From Thainema sp966674685 (GTDB taxonomy: Bacteria; Cyanobacteriota; Cyanobacteriia; Phormidesmidales; Phormidesmidaceae): a stretch of 64,000 bases of DNA. Where the stretch lies: positions 7,158-71,157 of the forward strand of contig CBKWJC010000025.1 in the NCBI GenBank assembly GCA_966674685.1, given 5' to 3'. Below the pieces are notes generated by a model, which saw nothing but the letters and a program-made list of their open reading frames with translations, was not told where the DNA came from and made no database searches. This document shows, piece by piece, positions 41,848 to 50,044 of this stretch. The position numbers were made by a program, and so were the translations under genes. Every line of letters starts with the position of its first letter. Position 1 is the first letter of the stretch.

Positions 41848-43121
41848 GTCAGCCCACCCTTTCGATTCTGCCCATCCACGGTGCGATCGCATCTGGTCGT
41901 TCCGTCACCCTCGATATCCTGGTTACGATTGAACCGCCTGCTGTTGAACAGACGTCTGACCGCCCACCGCTGAATCTGGGCTTTGTGCTGGATCGCTCCG
42001 GCTCCATGTATGGCAGCAAGATTGACTATGCCCGCAAAGCCGTGGCCTACGCCGTGGAGCAGCTTTTACCCAGTGATCGCCTGAGTCTGACACTGTTCGA
42101 TACGCACGTTCACACTGAAATTCCCAGTACCCTCGCCACCGACAAGCGCCGCCTGCTCGATACGATTCAGCGGATTCAGACGGGTAGCTCTACGGCACTC
42201 CATGCAGGCTGGGTGAACGGCGGTATGCAGGTTAGCCAGTACCTCAACCCAGAGCATCTTAACCGCGTGATTTTGCTGTCCGATGGTCTAGCCAACGTGG
42301 GCGAAACCAATCCAGATGCGATCGCAAATGATGTGCATGGTCTAATGCAGCGCGGCGTCACGACCACAGCATTGGGCATTGGCGCTGACTATGATGAGAA
42401 CTTGCTCGAAGCAATGGCTCGCAGCGGCGACGGCAACTTCTTCCATATCGATTCGCCGGATCAGCTCCCGGATATCTTTGAAACCGAGCTTCAGGGTTTA
42501 GTCGGCACAGTTGGGCAGGCTGTAACCCTGTCGCTGACGCCGTTAGCAGGCGCAACGGTGCGGGATGTGCTGAACGATTTGGAAAAAACGCCCGATGGAG
42601 CGCTCAAGCTGCCCAATCTAACGGTTGGTAACCCCATCAAAGTCGTGCTGCGCCTGCAGATCCCGGCCTTATCGGCAGGAGCAACTGTCTTACAGGTTAA
42701 GCTGGCATGGCAGGCTCCTGATGAAGCAGAACGGCAGACCCTGGAGGGCAGTCTGCATCTGATGGTGGTCAGCCCAGAACAGATGAGCGACTTCCCAGCT
42801 AATCCAGAGGTAGAGGGTCAGGTTGCCCTACTGATGGCGGCTCGGGCGCGTCAAGAAGCAGTACATCTAGCGAATACAGGTGATCATTTCGGTGCGGCTG
42901 CACGGCTGCGGCAGTCTCAAGAGCAACTGTGCCGGATGCCTGCTTCCATGCCAAATGCACCCGACATCGCTGATGAAGCCGCGGCCCTGGGTGGTTTAGC
43001 TGCCGATTTTGAAACAGGCCAGAGCTTAATGGCAAGTAAGCGGGCGCGATCGCAGGCTTACCACATGATGCGTAGTCGCAAATCCAGCCACGGCCAAAAG
43101 CAACCACCTGATGCAGAATAA
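41844..43121 (+). CDS. vWA-domain protein
   Basis: A 425-residue protein without signal peptide. A vWA domain (~50-225) has the MIDAS motif DRSGSMYGSK (~50-59), TALHAGW and ILLSDGLANVG. A strand-rich middle (~225-320) follows, and the C-terminal ~90 residues are helical (ALLMAARARQEAVHLANTGD, AALGGLAADFETGQSLMASK). It is similar in layout to the cytosolic inter-alpha-trypsin/YfbK-like vWA proteins. It is coupled to the MerR-like regulator. Function is probably protein-protein adhesion or assembly; partner unknown. Confidence 0.85.
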   Translation: MSQPTLSILPIHGAIASGRSVTLDILVTIEPPAVEQTSDRPPLNLGFVLDRSGSMYGSKIDYARKAVAYAVEQLLPSDRLSLTLFDTHVHTEIPSTLATDKRRLLDTIQRIQTGSSTALHAGWVNGGMQVSQYLNPEHLNRVILLSDGLANVGETNPDAIANDVHGLMQRGVTTTALGIGADYDENLLEAMARSGDGNFFHIDSPDQLPDIFETELQGLVGTVGQAVTLSLTPLAGATVRDVLNDLEKTPDGALKLPNLTVGNPIKVVLRLQIPALSAGATVLQVKLAWQAPDEAERQTLEGSLHLMVVSPEQMSDFPANPEVEGQVALLMAARARQEAVHLANTGDHFGAAARLRQSQEQLCRMPASMPNAPDIADEAAALGGLAADFETGQSLMASKRARSQAYHMMRSRKSSHGQKQPPDAE

Positions 43122-43126
43122 ATTCT

Positions 43127-43226
43127 AATCATGCCAATAATTGTAGGGGCGGGTTTAGCGACCAGGCATCGATCTCAATTCCAACTGATAAACAAAACTC
43201 GCCCCTACAGAACATTTTTGGGATTA
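43127..43226. repeat. Imperfect palindrome with TAGGGGCG arms
   Basis: TGTAGGGGCGGGTTT (43142-43156) pairs with AAACTCGCCCCTACAG (43196-43211) around ~40 bases. It is a usual cyanobacterial intergenic element. Confidence 0.5.
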
Positions 43227-43272
43227 TAATTCCCAGGAAAATCTGCGATCGTACGCCCACAATAGCTAATCA

Positions 43273-43563
43273 TCAAGCACGGATTTTTTGCTTGGCAACC
43301 CATCCAACATGTCTGCGAATATTAGCGTCCGCTTGAATTTGGTTAAGCGTCCGGAAATCCTTCGCCAAGGTCATTTCGTCATAGCAATCATGAATACCAT
43401 TATGACAAAGACGGCAGATCAATATGCCTTGATTGAGTTCGGCTTTTGAGTAGTTCTTCTTGAAATAGGTTCTGCGGTGAACTTTCTTCGGAATCAGATG
43501 ATGAAAGGTTAATGGCACCGTTCGTTTACACAATGGGCATTCACTAATCTTGTCAACTACCAC
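43273..43563 (-). CDS. HNH endonuclease-like protein
   Basis: A 96-residue protein with a compact HNH/zinc core: CPLC (~9-12), the catalytic block LTFHHLIPKKVHRR (~18-31) and LICRLCHNGIHDCYDE (~48-63). Cys pairs bind zinc, and His-His plus Asn/His form the ββα-metal site. Small stand-alone HNH proteins act in defence, mobile elements or repair; its target is unknown. It is monocistronic and flanked by repeats. Confidence 0.85.
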   Translation of the reverse strand: MVVDKISECPLCKRTVPLTFHHLIPKKVHRRTYFKKNYSKAELNQGILICRLCHNGIHDCYDEMTLAKDFRTLNQIQADANIRRHVGWVAKQKIRA

Positions 43564-43782
43564 AGCTTTAAGTCTTCTAAAAATCTTTAATTGGACTAGC
43601 TATTTGTCTCTCCTCTCATTATAAGTACTTTCAATGTCTCTCTCTCGTTCGCTCATTCTTAACTGGAATCACTATAAAAACGGGAATTTCTGATTTTAAG
43701 CAGAAACAGAGATGTGGGGGCACCGCCCCCACATCTCTGTTTATATCCAGATTAAGCAACGCTCAAAATGGCACGAGAATTG
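43564..43782. repeat. MITE right end and AAGCAACGC palindrome
   Basis: A right end of the TATAGT MITE (CATTCTTAACTGGAATCACT then ATA) lies at 43649-43675. Next to it, 43690-43766 holds a palindrome (17-bp arms, loop ACC, core GTGGGGGC) with flanks GATTTTAAG and TTAAGCAACGC. The same neighbouring pair occurs at 26136-26292. Confidence 0.6.
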
Positions 43783-46365
43783 CTAAGCCTTAATCTCACA
43801 GGTGAGATTGAGCATGGCATTCTCTTGCTGGTAGGGCGTGAGTCGAACTGGGATCGGTTTAACCTGCCAGATTTCGTCACAGTACTGTTGAATCGTGCGG
43901 TCGGCAGAAAACTTGCCTGTCCGTGCCGTATTCAAAATTGACATCTTCGTCCAGCGCTGTCGATCGCGATATACCTCGCTGACATACTGCTGGCAGTCAG
44001 AATAGGACTGGAAATCCGCCAGTAGCATATAGGGATCTTGGGTGATCAACGCCCGAATCAGCGCCTCAAACCGATAGGGATCATCGGGAGAAAACTCGCC
44101 ATGCGCGATCGCATCTAGGACAGCCTTCAGCTCCGTATGTGAAGCATAGATATCCCAAGGCTGATAGCCATTGGCTTTCATTGCTGCAACTTCATGGGCT
44201 TTGAGACCAAACAGGAAGAAGTTTTCTTCACCAACCTCTTGGCGAATTTCGATATTCGCGCCGTCCAGCGTACCAATGGTCAATGCGCCATTGAGCGCAA
44301 ACTTCATGTTGCCTGTGCCAGAGGCTTCCTTGCCTGCCGTAGAGATTTGCTCCGATAGGTCAGCGGCTGGATAGACAATTTGACCCAAAGAAACATTGAA
44401 GTTGGCCAGGAAGACGACTTTAATGCGATCGCGGACGATGGGATCGTTGTTGACCACTGCCGCCACAGAGTTGATCAGCTTGATGATCATTTTCGCCTTG
44501 TGGTAGCCCGGAGCCGCCTTGCCACCGAAGATAAAGGTGCGGGGCACCATTTCCAAATCGGGATTGCGCTGAATCCGCTTATAAAGCGCCACGATATGCA
44601 GAACATTGAGCAACTGCCGCTTATATTCATGCAGCCGCTTCACCTGAATGTCAAAGATTGAGTCAAGATTGACGTTTACACCCTCGTGTTGAAGGATGTA
44701 GCGCGCCAGCCCTTCCTTATTCTTCTGCTTAATCTGGTAGAAGCGAGCCTGGAAGGAGGGATCATCCACATAGGCTTCTAATCCCTGAAGCTGCTCCAGA
44801 TGGGTCGGCCAGTTTTCTCCGACCTTCTCAGTAATCAAATCAGCCAGTGCCGGATTGCTCATCAGCAGCCAGCGGCGCGGGGTGACACCGTTGGTCTTGT
44901 TGCTGAACTTCTCCGGATAAAGCTCATAGAAATCGCGCAGGACGTTTTCCTTCAGCAGTTCGGTGTGTAGTGCAGCGACCCCGTTGATCGCGTGACTGCC
45001 CACACAGGCCAGGTTTGCCATCCGTACCTGCTTCTCTGCCCCTTCTTCAATCAGTGACAGACTCGCTAGCTTGGCTTCATTGCCAGGATAGATTTTCTTG
45101 ACCTGCTCCAGGAAGCGGAAGTTGATCTCGTAGACAATCTCCAGATGGCGAGGCAGCAGGCGGCCAAATAGATCCGTAGACCACTTCTCTAGCGCCTCCG
45201 GTAGCAGGGTGTGATTGGTGTAGCCAAAGGTAGACTGAGTGATTGACCAAGCGCGATCCCAGCTATAGCCGTAAATATCCATCAGCAGGCGCATCAGTTC
45301 TGCGATCGCAATGGCTGGGTGAGTATCATTGAGCTGAATCGCAGCTTTACCGTTGAGGTTGTCCAGACTGTCGTGGGTACGGAGATGCAGCCGAATAATA
45401 TCCTGTAGCGCACAGGTAACGAAGAAATACTGCTGCTGGAGGCGTAGCTCCTTGCCCTGCGGCGTTTCATCATTGGGATACAGCACCTTAGAGATGTTCT
45501 CTGAGATCATCTTGTTGGCAACTGCGCCAAAGTAGTCACCCGCATTAAAGGCTTGCAGGTTAAAGGCTTCGCTGGCTTCTGCTTTCCATAGGCGCAGAGT
45601 ATTGACGTTATCGGTCTTGTAACCGGGCACAGGCGTATCGTAGGGAATGCCGAGGATCACTTGAGCGGGCACCCAGCGCACCCGATAGCGGCCATTCTCG
45701 TCAGTATAGGTTTCAGTGTGACCACCAAGCTGGACTTCAACCCGATATTCAGGTCGGGCAATTTCCCACGGGTTGCCAAAGCTCAGCCACTTATCCGGCA
45801 GTTCCACCTGCCAACCGTCACTGAGGATCTGCGAAAAGATGCCGTACTCATAGCGAATGCCGTGTCCCACAGCGGGAATACTTAGCGTAGCTAGGGAATC
45901 GAGAAAACAGGCAGCTAGACGACCCAAGCCGCCGTTGCCCAGCCCTGGCTCAGCTTCCCGCTCCAGCAGGTAGTCCAGCTCTAGGCCACATTCACTCAGC
46001 GCTTCCCGCACCCGTTCGTAGAGTCCCAGGTTAATCAAGCTGTTGCTCAGGTGTCGCCCCATCAAAAACTCGGCAGATAGGTAGTAAACCGTTTTAGCGT
46101 CATTATTGGCGTAGGTTTTGGCCGTTTCGATGCGTCGCTGGAAGAGTCGATCCCGAACGCTGTGGGCCAGTGCCATGTAGTAATCGTGAGGCGTTGCAAA
46201 ACACTCGTCTTTGCCTTGGGTGTAATACAGATTATCGGCTAATGCTCGCTTTAAAGTTTCAATGCTGATCCCCGTCCGGTCGTTTTCGATATGAATTTGG
46301 CGGTCACCTGATACGGAAGCTGGAAGTGGTGAGATTTTTGCTTCGCTGTTGTGTAGATTGTCCAT
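43783..46365 (-). CDS. glgP: Glycogen phosphorylase
   Basis: An 860-residue enzyme from the ATG at 46365; a longer frame to 46416 adds a hydrophobic leader with no ribosome site and is unlikely. Signatures: YYLSAEFLMGRHLSNSLINL, EAEPGLGNGGLGRLAACFLD, HDSLDNLNGKAAIQLNDTHP, and the PLP Lys in EASGTGNMKFALNGALTIGT (~690). It cleaves alpha-1,4-glucans with phosphate to glucose-1-phosphate, mobilising glycogen in the dark. The C-terminus is complete (PIPVRLTPYQ). It is monocistronic. Confidence 0.95.
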   Translation of the reverse strand: MDNLHNSEAKISPLPASVSGDRQIHIENDRTGISIETLKRALADNLYYTQGKDECFATPHDYYMALAHSVRDRLFQRRIETAKTYANNDAKTVYYLSAEFLMGRHLSNSLINLGLYERVREALSECGLELDYLLEREAEPGLGNGGLGRLAACFLDSLATLSIPAVGHGIRYEYGIFSQILSDGWQVELPDKWLSFGNPWEIARPEYRVEVQLGGHTETYTDENGRYRVRWVPAQVILGIPYDTPVPGYKTDNVNTLRLWKAEASEAFNLQAFNAGDYFGAVANKMISENISKVLYPNDETPQGKELRLQQQYFFVTCALQDIIRLHLRTHDSLDNLNGKAAIQLNDTHPAIAIAELMRLLMDIYGYSWDRAWSITQSTFGYTNHTLLPEALEKWSTDLFGRLLPRHLEIVYEINFRFLEQVKKIYPGNEAKLASLSLIEEGAEKQVRMANLACVGSHAINGVAALHTELLKENVLRDFYELYPEKFSNKTNGVTPRRWLLMSNPALADLITEKVGENWPTHLEQLQGLEAYVDDPSFQARFYQIKQKNKEGLARYILQHEGVNVNLDSIFDIQVKRLHEYKRQLLNVLHIVALYKRIQRNPDLEMVPRTFIFGGKAAPGYHKAKMIIKLINSVAAVVNNDPIVRDRIKVVFLANFNVSLGQIVYPAADLSEQISTAGKEASGTGNMKFALNGALTIGTLDGANIEIRQEVGEENFFLFGLKAHEVAAMKANGYQPWDIYASHTELKAVLDAIAHGEFSPDDPYRFEALIRALITQDPYMLLADFQSYSDCQQYVSEVYRDRQRWTKMSILNTARTGKFSADRTIQQYCDEIWQVKPIPVRLTPYQQENAMLNLTCEIKA

Positions 46366-46614
46366 ATTGAATAAATCGAGGTAAACAGTGTGTAGCAGAT
46401 CAAAAATCAAGCTCAATATGCTCGATGATCTAGATTCGATTGGCTCAAAGCTTTCTCCGTAGGGACTCCATGAATAAGGGCTGTGAATTAATTCATTTGT
46501 GCGATCTCAAATGATTAACTTTGATGAACGTGTATCGTTAATGCGCGATCGCAGAATCAATTTGCACATATCCGTTAATAACGCACCATGATGCGAGCTA
46601 GAAAGGAAGGGATC

Positions 46615-46779
46615 CTATATCTTCTCATCATCAAGGCATTCTCCGATTTCTAAGTTAAAGTTTTGCTTATGAATTAGTGACTCTAGATTTAAGTATTCCC
46701 CGCCAATCACTAACTCATCTATACCATTCAATAAATGCTTGATTGAACAGATCGCAGCTACTGAGGGCATAAGCAGCAT
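46615..46779 (-). CDS. Possible 54-aa protein or gene fragment
   Basis: The frame runs MLLMPSVAAICSIKHLLNGI to GECLDDEKI. It stays open for 21 codons above this ATG (with GYGLVNNPQIAVFIERGSS) but no ATG, GTG or TTG is found there. The composition is coding-like, with a likely strand-helix pattern. I think it is the tail of a truncated gene rather than an intact small gene. Confidence 0.35.
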   Translation of the reverse strand: MLLMPSVAAICSIKHLLNGIDELVIGGEYLNLESLIHKQNFNLEIGECLDDEKI

Positions 46780-47467
46780 TGAGCTACCCCGTTCAATAAA
46801 AACAGCAATCTGCGGATTATTGACTAAACCATATCCTCCCAGCTCCGCTGAATGTCATCAATTACAGATACAACTACAGGTGTGACAGATACAATTTCAG
46901 CATTCTTTCCCCAAGAATCACCGCGCATCCCTTGTTCTAGGCCACCCAGCCCTCCTTATCGACATCTGCATCGACAGCAGGAGCTATTTACATGGCGCAC
47001 CGTAGTAATCTTCCGCTACTGCCGCAAACACAGAGACTCCAGACTCCTTATGGCAGTAGAACCACAATCCCAGCATTACGCTCCAGCATACGCGTGGGGA
47101 CAGCCAAATATGGCTGATTTTGATTGTGAGGCGAACGTAGTCTACAGTAGCGCAGCTACCGCTCAATTGCCAAACGGCTGATAACAAATTGGCTACATCC
47201 TTTACGCCACCGTCGCTGAGCCATTATGCTAAGCCATCGCTATGCTGTGGGCAGGGGACGCCGGGGTGATTGATAGGCATAATTTAGAGAATCGGTATTT
47301 ACCCATAAGCTGCTAATACACTGTCTATCAAACGGCTGTGATGTCGTTATTGCGCGATCCCAGCGCTCCAGCAACGCTCTTACTACTCGCCATCATCGAT
47401 CGGGGATCACCGATTTTACAAACTGAATTAGCATGATGCCGCCCTGATCCCCAAATGCTCGCTCGCT

Positions 47468-47671
47468 TCATTTCAGTCCTAACAGTTCCAGTCCTAACAA
47501 ATCAGGGGTGAGACCTACACCTATCCAAACTGACTTTGCAAAAGCTTCAACTTGTTCCGCCTGAATTGCAATCTGCGACCACTGCACCACAATTTCTCTA
47601 ACAGTTAGGCTACTGCCAATGAGGTTATGAAAAACCAAGATAGCTTGCTTTCTTTTAATAAGAGCAAACAT
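47468..47671 (-). CDS. Possible 67-aa protein or gene fragment
   Basis: The frame reads MFALIKRKQAILVFHNLIGS, then SLTVREIVVQWSQIAIQAEQ and ends LTPDLLGLELLGLK. The amphipathic helix and clean composition are coding-like. It has no recognisable domain and no obvious ribosome site. The ATG at 47671 is the only start candidate. A palindromic repeat directly precedes it. Confidence 0.35.
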   Translation of the reverse strand: MFALIKRKQAILVFHNLIGSSLTVREIVVQWSQIAIQAEQVEAFAKSVWIGVGLTPDLLGLELLGLK

Positions 47672-47687
47672 TTGTAAATTGAAATTG

Positions 47688-47765
47688 CTGATTTTAAGTA
47701 TGAATCGTGATGTGGGAGCGGTGTCTCCGCATCACAATTCATACTCAGGTTAAGCAACACCTGTA
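47688..47765. repeat. AAGCAACGC-family palindrome, third copy
   Basis: TTTTAAGTATGAATCGTGAT at the left and ATCACAATTCATACTCAGG at the right pair around GGGAGCGGTGTCTCC, followed by TTAAGCAACACC. Confidence 0.55.
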
Positions 47766-48008
47766 TTTCCAGGTGGCTAATTCGTCGCGGCTATTGCTTC
47801 TCGGCTACAGACACATAGCGTGAGTCAAAATTTGCCGAAAAATCCTTCCCCTGACGGACTGGCATTTATGGAGAAAACGATATGCTTGATCTAATTTTCT
47901 CTGCTCATTTTCGCTCACAGCTCACATCCAAAACTAACAGGAGCATTTTGTCGTTCATCGCAACGCAAAATGCTCTTTCAAATGTCCAGCTAAATTGGAG
48001 AGATATGA

Positions 48009-48686
48009 ATGCGACAACGACGGATCAAAACCATTTTAGCTCTGGCGGGTATTGGGATCGCGATCGCAGTTTTACCGAGTCTTGTCCCAATCTCAGAATG
48101 GTCAGGTGCACTCAATCATTGGCTGCGATCCCTGGGGGTTTGGGCGCTGCCAGCGTTTGTGGGACTCTATGTACTGGTTTCAGTGTGTGGTTTGCCAAAC
48201 GTTGTCCTTTTGCTGCTGGCAGGCACCGTATTTGGCTTCGTTAAGGGCGTTATGTCAGCATCGGTAGCAGATACAGCAGGTGCGATCGCGTGTTTTTCGC
48301 TCGGTCGATCCCTCCTTCGCAAGCGGTTGACGACTTGGATTGGGCACAATGCTCAATTTGCTCAGTTCGATCAAGCGGTTGCTCAAAAAGGATGGAAAAT
48401 TTTGCTGCTCAGCCGCCTATCGCCAATGATTCCATCTAATATTTTGAACTACGGATTTAGCCTAACTAAAATTAGTTTTTGGCAATATCTTTTGTGCACC
48501 TGGTTAGGAATGCTGCCAATTATCAGTTTTTATATTTATATTGGCTATGTCAGCATGAACTTAATAAGCAGTAGTTCAAAATCGAGCTTCATTGTACTGC
48601 AAATTGCGGGTTTAGCTGTTGCGATCGCGCTTGCAGTTTATATAACGCACTTTGCTCGAAAGACACTTACTTTGGTTAACAAGTAA
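48009..48686 (+). CDS. TVP38/TMEM64 (VTT-domain) membrane protein
   Basis: A 225-residue protein with an N-terminal helix (~8-28), then TM helices at ~45-75, ~150-180 and ~195-218. VTT signatures: LPNVVLLLLAGTVFGFVKGV (~62-81), GWKILLLSRLSPMIPSNILN (~127-146), SFWQYLLCTWLGMLPIISFY (~154-173). DedA/TVP38 proteins act in lipid scrambling or membrane homeostasis. The ATG at 48009 is preferred over one four bases upstream that is out of frame. Confidence 0.9.
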   Translation: MRQRRIKTILALAGIGIAIAVLPSLVPISEWSGALNHWLRSLGVWALPAFVGLYVLVSVCGLPNVVLLLLAGTVFGFVKGVMSASVADTAGAIACFSLGRSLLRKRLTTWIGHNAQFAQFDQAVAQKGWKILLLSRLSPMIPSNILNYGFSLTKISFWQYLLCTWLGMLPIISFYIYIGYVSMNLISSSSKSSFIVLQIAGLAVAIALAVYITHFARKTLTLVNK

Positions 48687-48803
48687 ATTGGCTTGAGCAA
48701 CGTTTCCTAAAAGTCAGGAAAGTACCTCATTGGGCCGCTTTCGCTGTGTTTACAGCAACTCTAAGACAGCCTATGATGGTCAGCAACGACTGCCACGGCC
48801 TTC

Positions 48804-49421
48804 ATGCACCTATCTGATATCATCACGCCAACTACTCCTTCAGGAACAGCTCTATTCCTGACTTGGCAGGGATATCATGTGTTTTCGATTCCAAAGCGAG
48901 AAGTATTGGAATCACCCTATCGAGTCCGGTTTTGTGGTGTTGGTGGCAAACGGGATAACCCTACAGAAAGTTTTTCCGATTGTGCACTCCGGGAAAGTCG
49001 TGAAGAAATTGGTGATGTTGTCGCTCATCTCGATAGTGCATCACAAACCTATTGGCTGAAATCTAACGGCAGTTTAGAGCTAATTGATTTGCAAGATGAA
49101 TCGATTCAACCTCGCTTTATTTTTGAGAAACGCCGCCACTCTGATCACGGCAGTATGGCAGATTCCAATCGAGCCTACTATTTGGTTGCATTTAATGCCA
49201 CATTAATAGCTCGACCCCAACCACATAATGAAATCGCCGCGATTATTTACCTCAAAGATCAACATTTAGTAGCACTAAAAAATAATCCTCAGCTATCAAT
49301 TAGCCATTTAGTTCGTATGGGAGCTTTAGTTGACTACCAAACCAACCTGGAGTTAGAGGATTCAGCAATTTTAGTACCACATGGTACAGCACATTTGCTA
49401 TTAGCCTGCTTGACCGACTAA
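48804..49421 (+). CDS. Nudix hydrolase
   Basis: A 205-residue protein with a Nudix-like box in GVGGKRDNPTESFSDCALRE then SREEIGD (~46-73). The canonical spacing is G-x5-E-x7-REUxEExGU; here one extra residue lies between G and E, and the U position after RE is Ser. The catalytic REXXEE glutamates are present. The flanking fold (VFSIPKREVLESPYRVRFCG; PHNEIAAIIYLKDQHLVAL) is Nudix-like. It may hydrolyse a nucleoside-diphosphate derivative, but the substrate is unclear. Confidence 0.8.
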   Translation: MHLSDIITPTTPSGTALFLTWQGYHVFSIPKREVLESPYRVRFCGVGGKRDNPTESFSDCALRESREEIGDVVAHLDSASQTYWLKSNGSLELIDLQDESIQPRFIFEKRRHSDHGSMADSNRAYYLVAFNATLIARPQPHNEIAAIIYLKDQHLVALKNNPQLSISHLVRMGALVDYQTNLELEDSAILVPHGTAHLLLACLTD

Positions 49422-50044
49422 TGTAAAGCTGGTTAAGCATTCATAATTCATTTTGTGTACAGCATTTGCTTCGCCAACGTTGTACACAAAATGAATTGGG
49501 TTCTTATACACAGACCTGATATACAGCGTTTCCCACACTGGTGGAGTACGGAAATGCTTCTCTGCCTCCGGCAAAAAAGCATTTCGATGTGCCTCACGAG
49601 ATTGAAAAACGTTTAACTTTTCAGACATTCCTCATAACCCATGTCGCACGTTGAGAACCTAGAGAGTTGGGGAATAACTAAGATGTGGCAATCAGTGCAA
49701 CTGAGGCTATTCACATTTTGCACCAAAATCCAGACCTGATATTTTGCTGCCGCGATGTGACGACAGCAAAATATCAGGTCTATACAATACAGCCTTTCCC
49801 ATACTGGTGGAGTACGGACGTGTTTCTCTACCTCCGGCAGAGAAATACGTTTATGAACCTCACTAGACTGAAAAACGCTGTATTTTTTGTGGAGTTGTGT
49901 GCTAAGCAAGCACTTCACAAAAAATAACAGTGGGGTTTCACCGAATCTTATATAACTGCTTCGGGTTCTCAACGTGTAAGGTGCAAGATATGAGCATAAA
50001 TTTGCATGAATTATTGCCCAGGCTTTCTACAAGAAGTAATTGGC
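49422..50044. repeat. Nest of palindromic and direct repeats
   Basis: No gene is seen. Contents: a palindrome 49442-49521 (arms AATTCATTTTGTGTAC) with the tail TTATACACAGACCTGATATA; an imperfect direct repeat of ~95 bp (49525-49618 and 49787-49878, both CCCA(C/T)ACTGGTGGAGTACGGA, then CTCTRCCTCCGGCA); a palindrome 49729-49778 (18-bp arms AGACCTGATATTTTGCTG); a palindrome 49882-49927; and an ATTGAGAACC/GGTTCTCAACGTG inverted pair flanking the block (49640-49660 and 49964-49980). Confidence 0.75.

Larger units (their letters stand above)
46366..48008. other. Gene-poor stretch with fragments and repeats
   Basis: About 1.6 kb with no full-length gene. Coding-like pieces occur at 46615-46779 (minus) and 47468-47671 (minus). 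A plus-strand frame at 46852-47181 shows no family and poor codon use. 47690-47760 holds the third copy of the AAGCAACGC palindrome. It looks like a decayed region or old insertion point. Confidence 0.5.

Noticed and set aside
46852..47181. 109-residue plus frame
   Set aside because: Irregular composition, no ribosome site and no domain; the frame probably stays open by chance in a decayed region.
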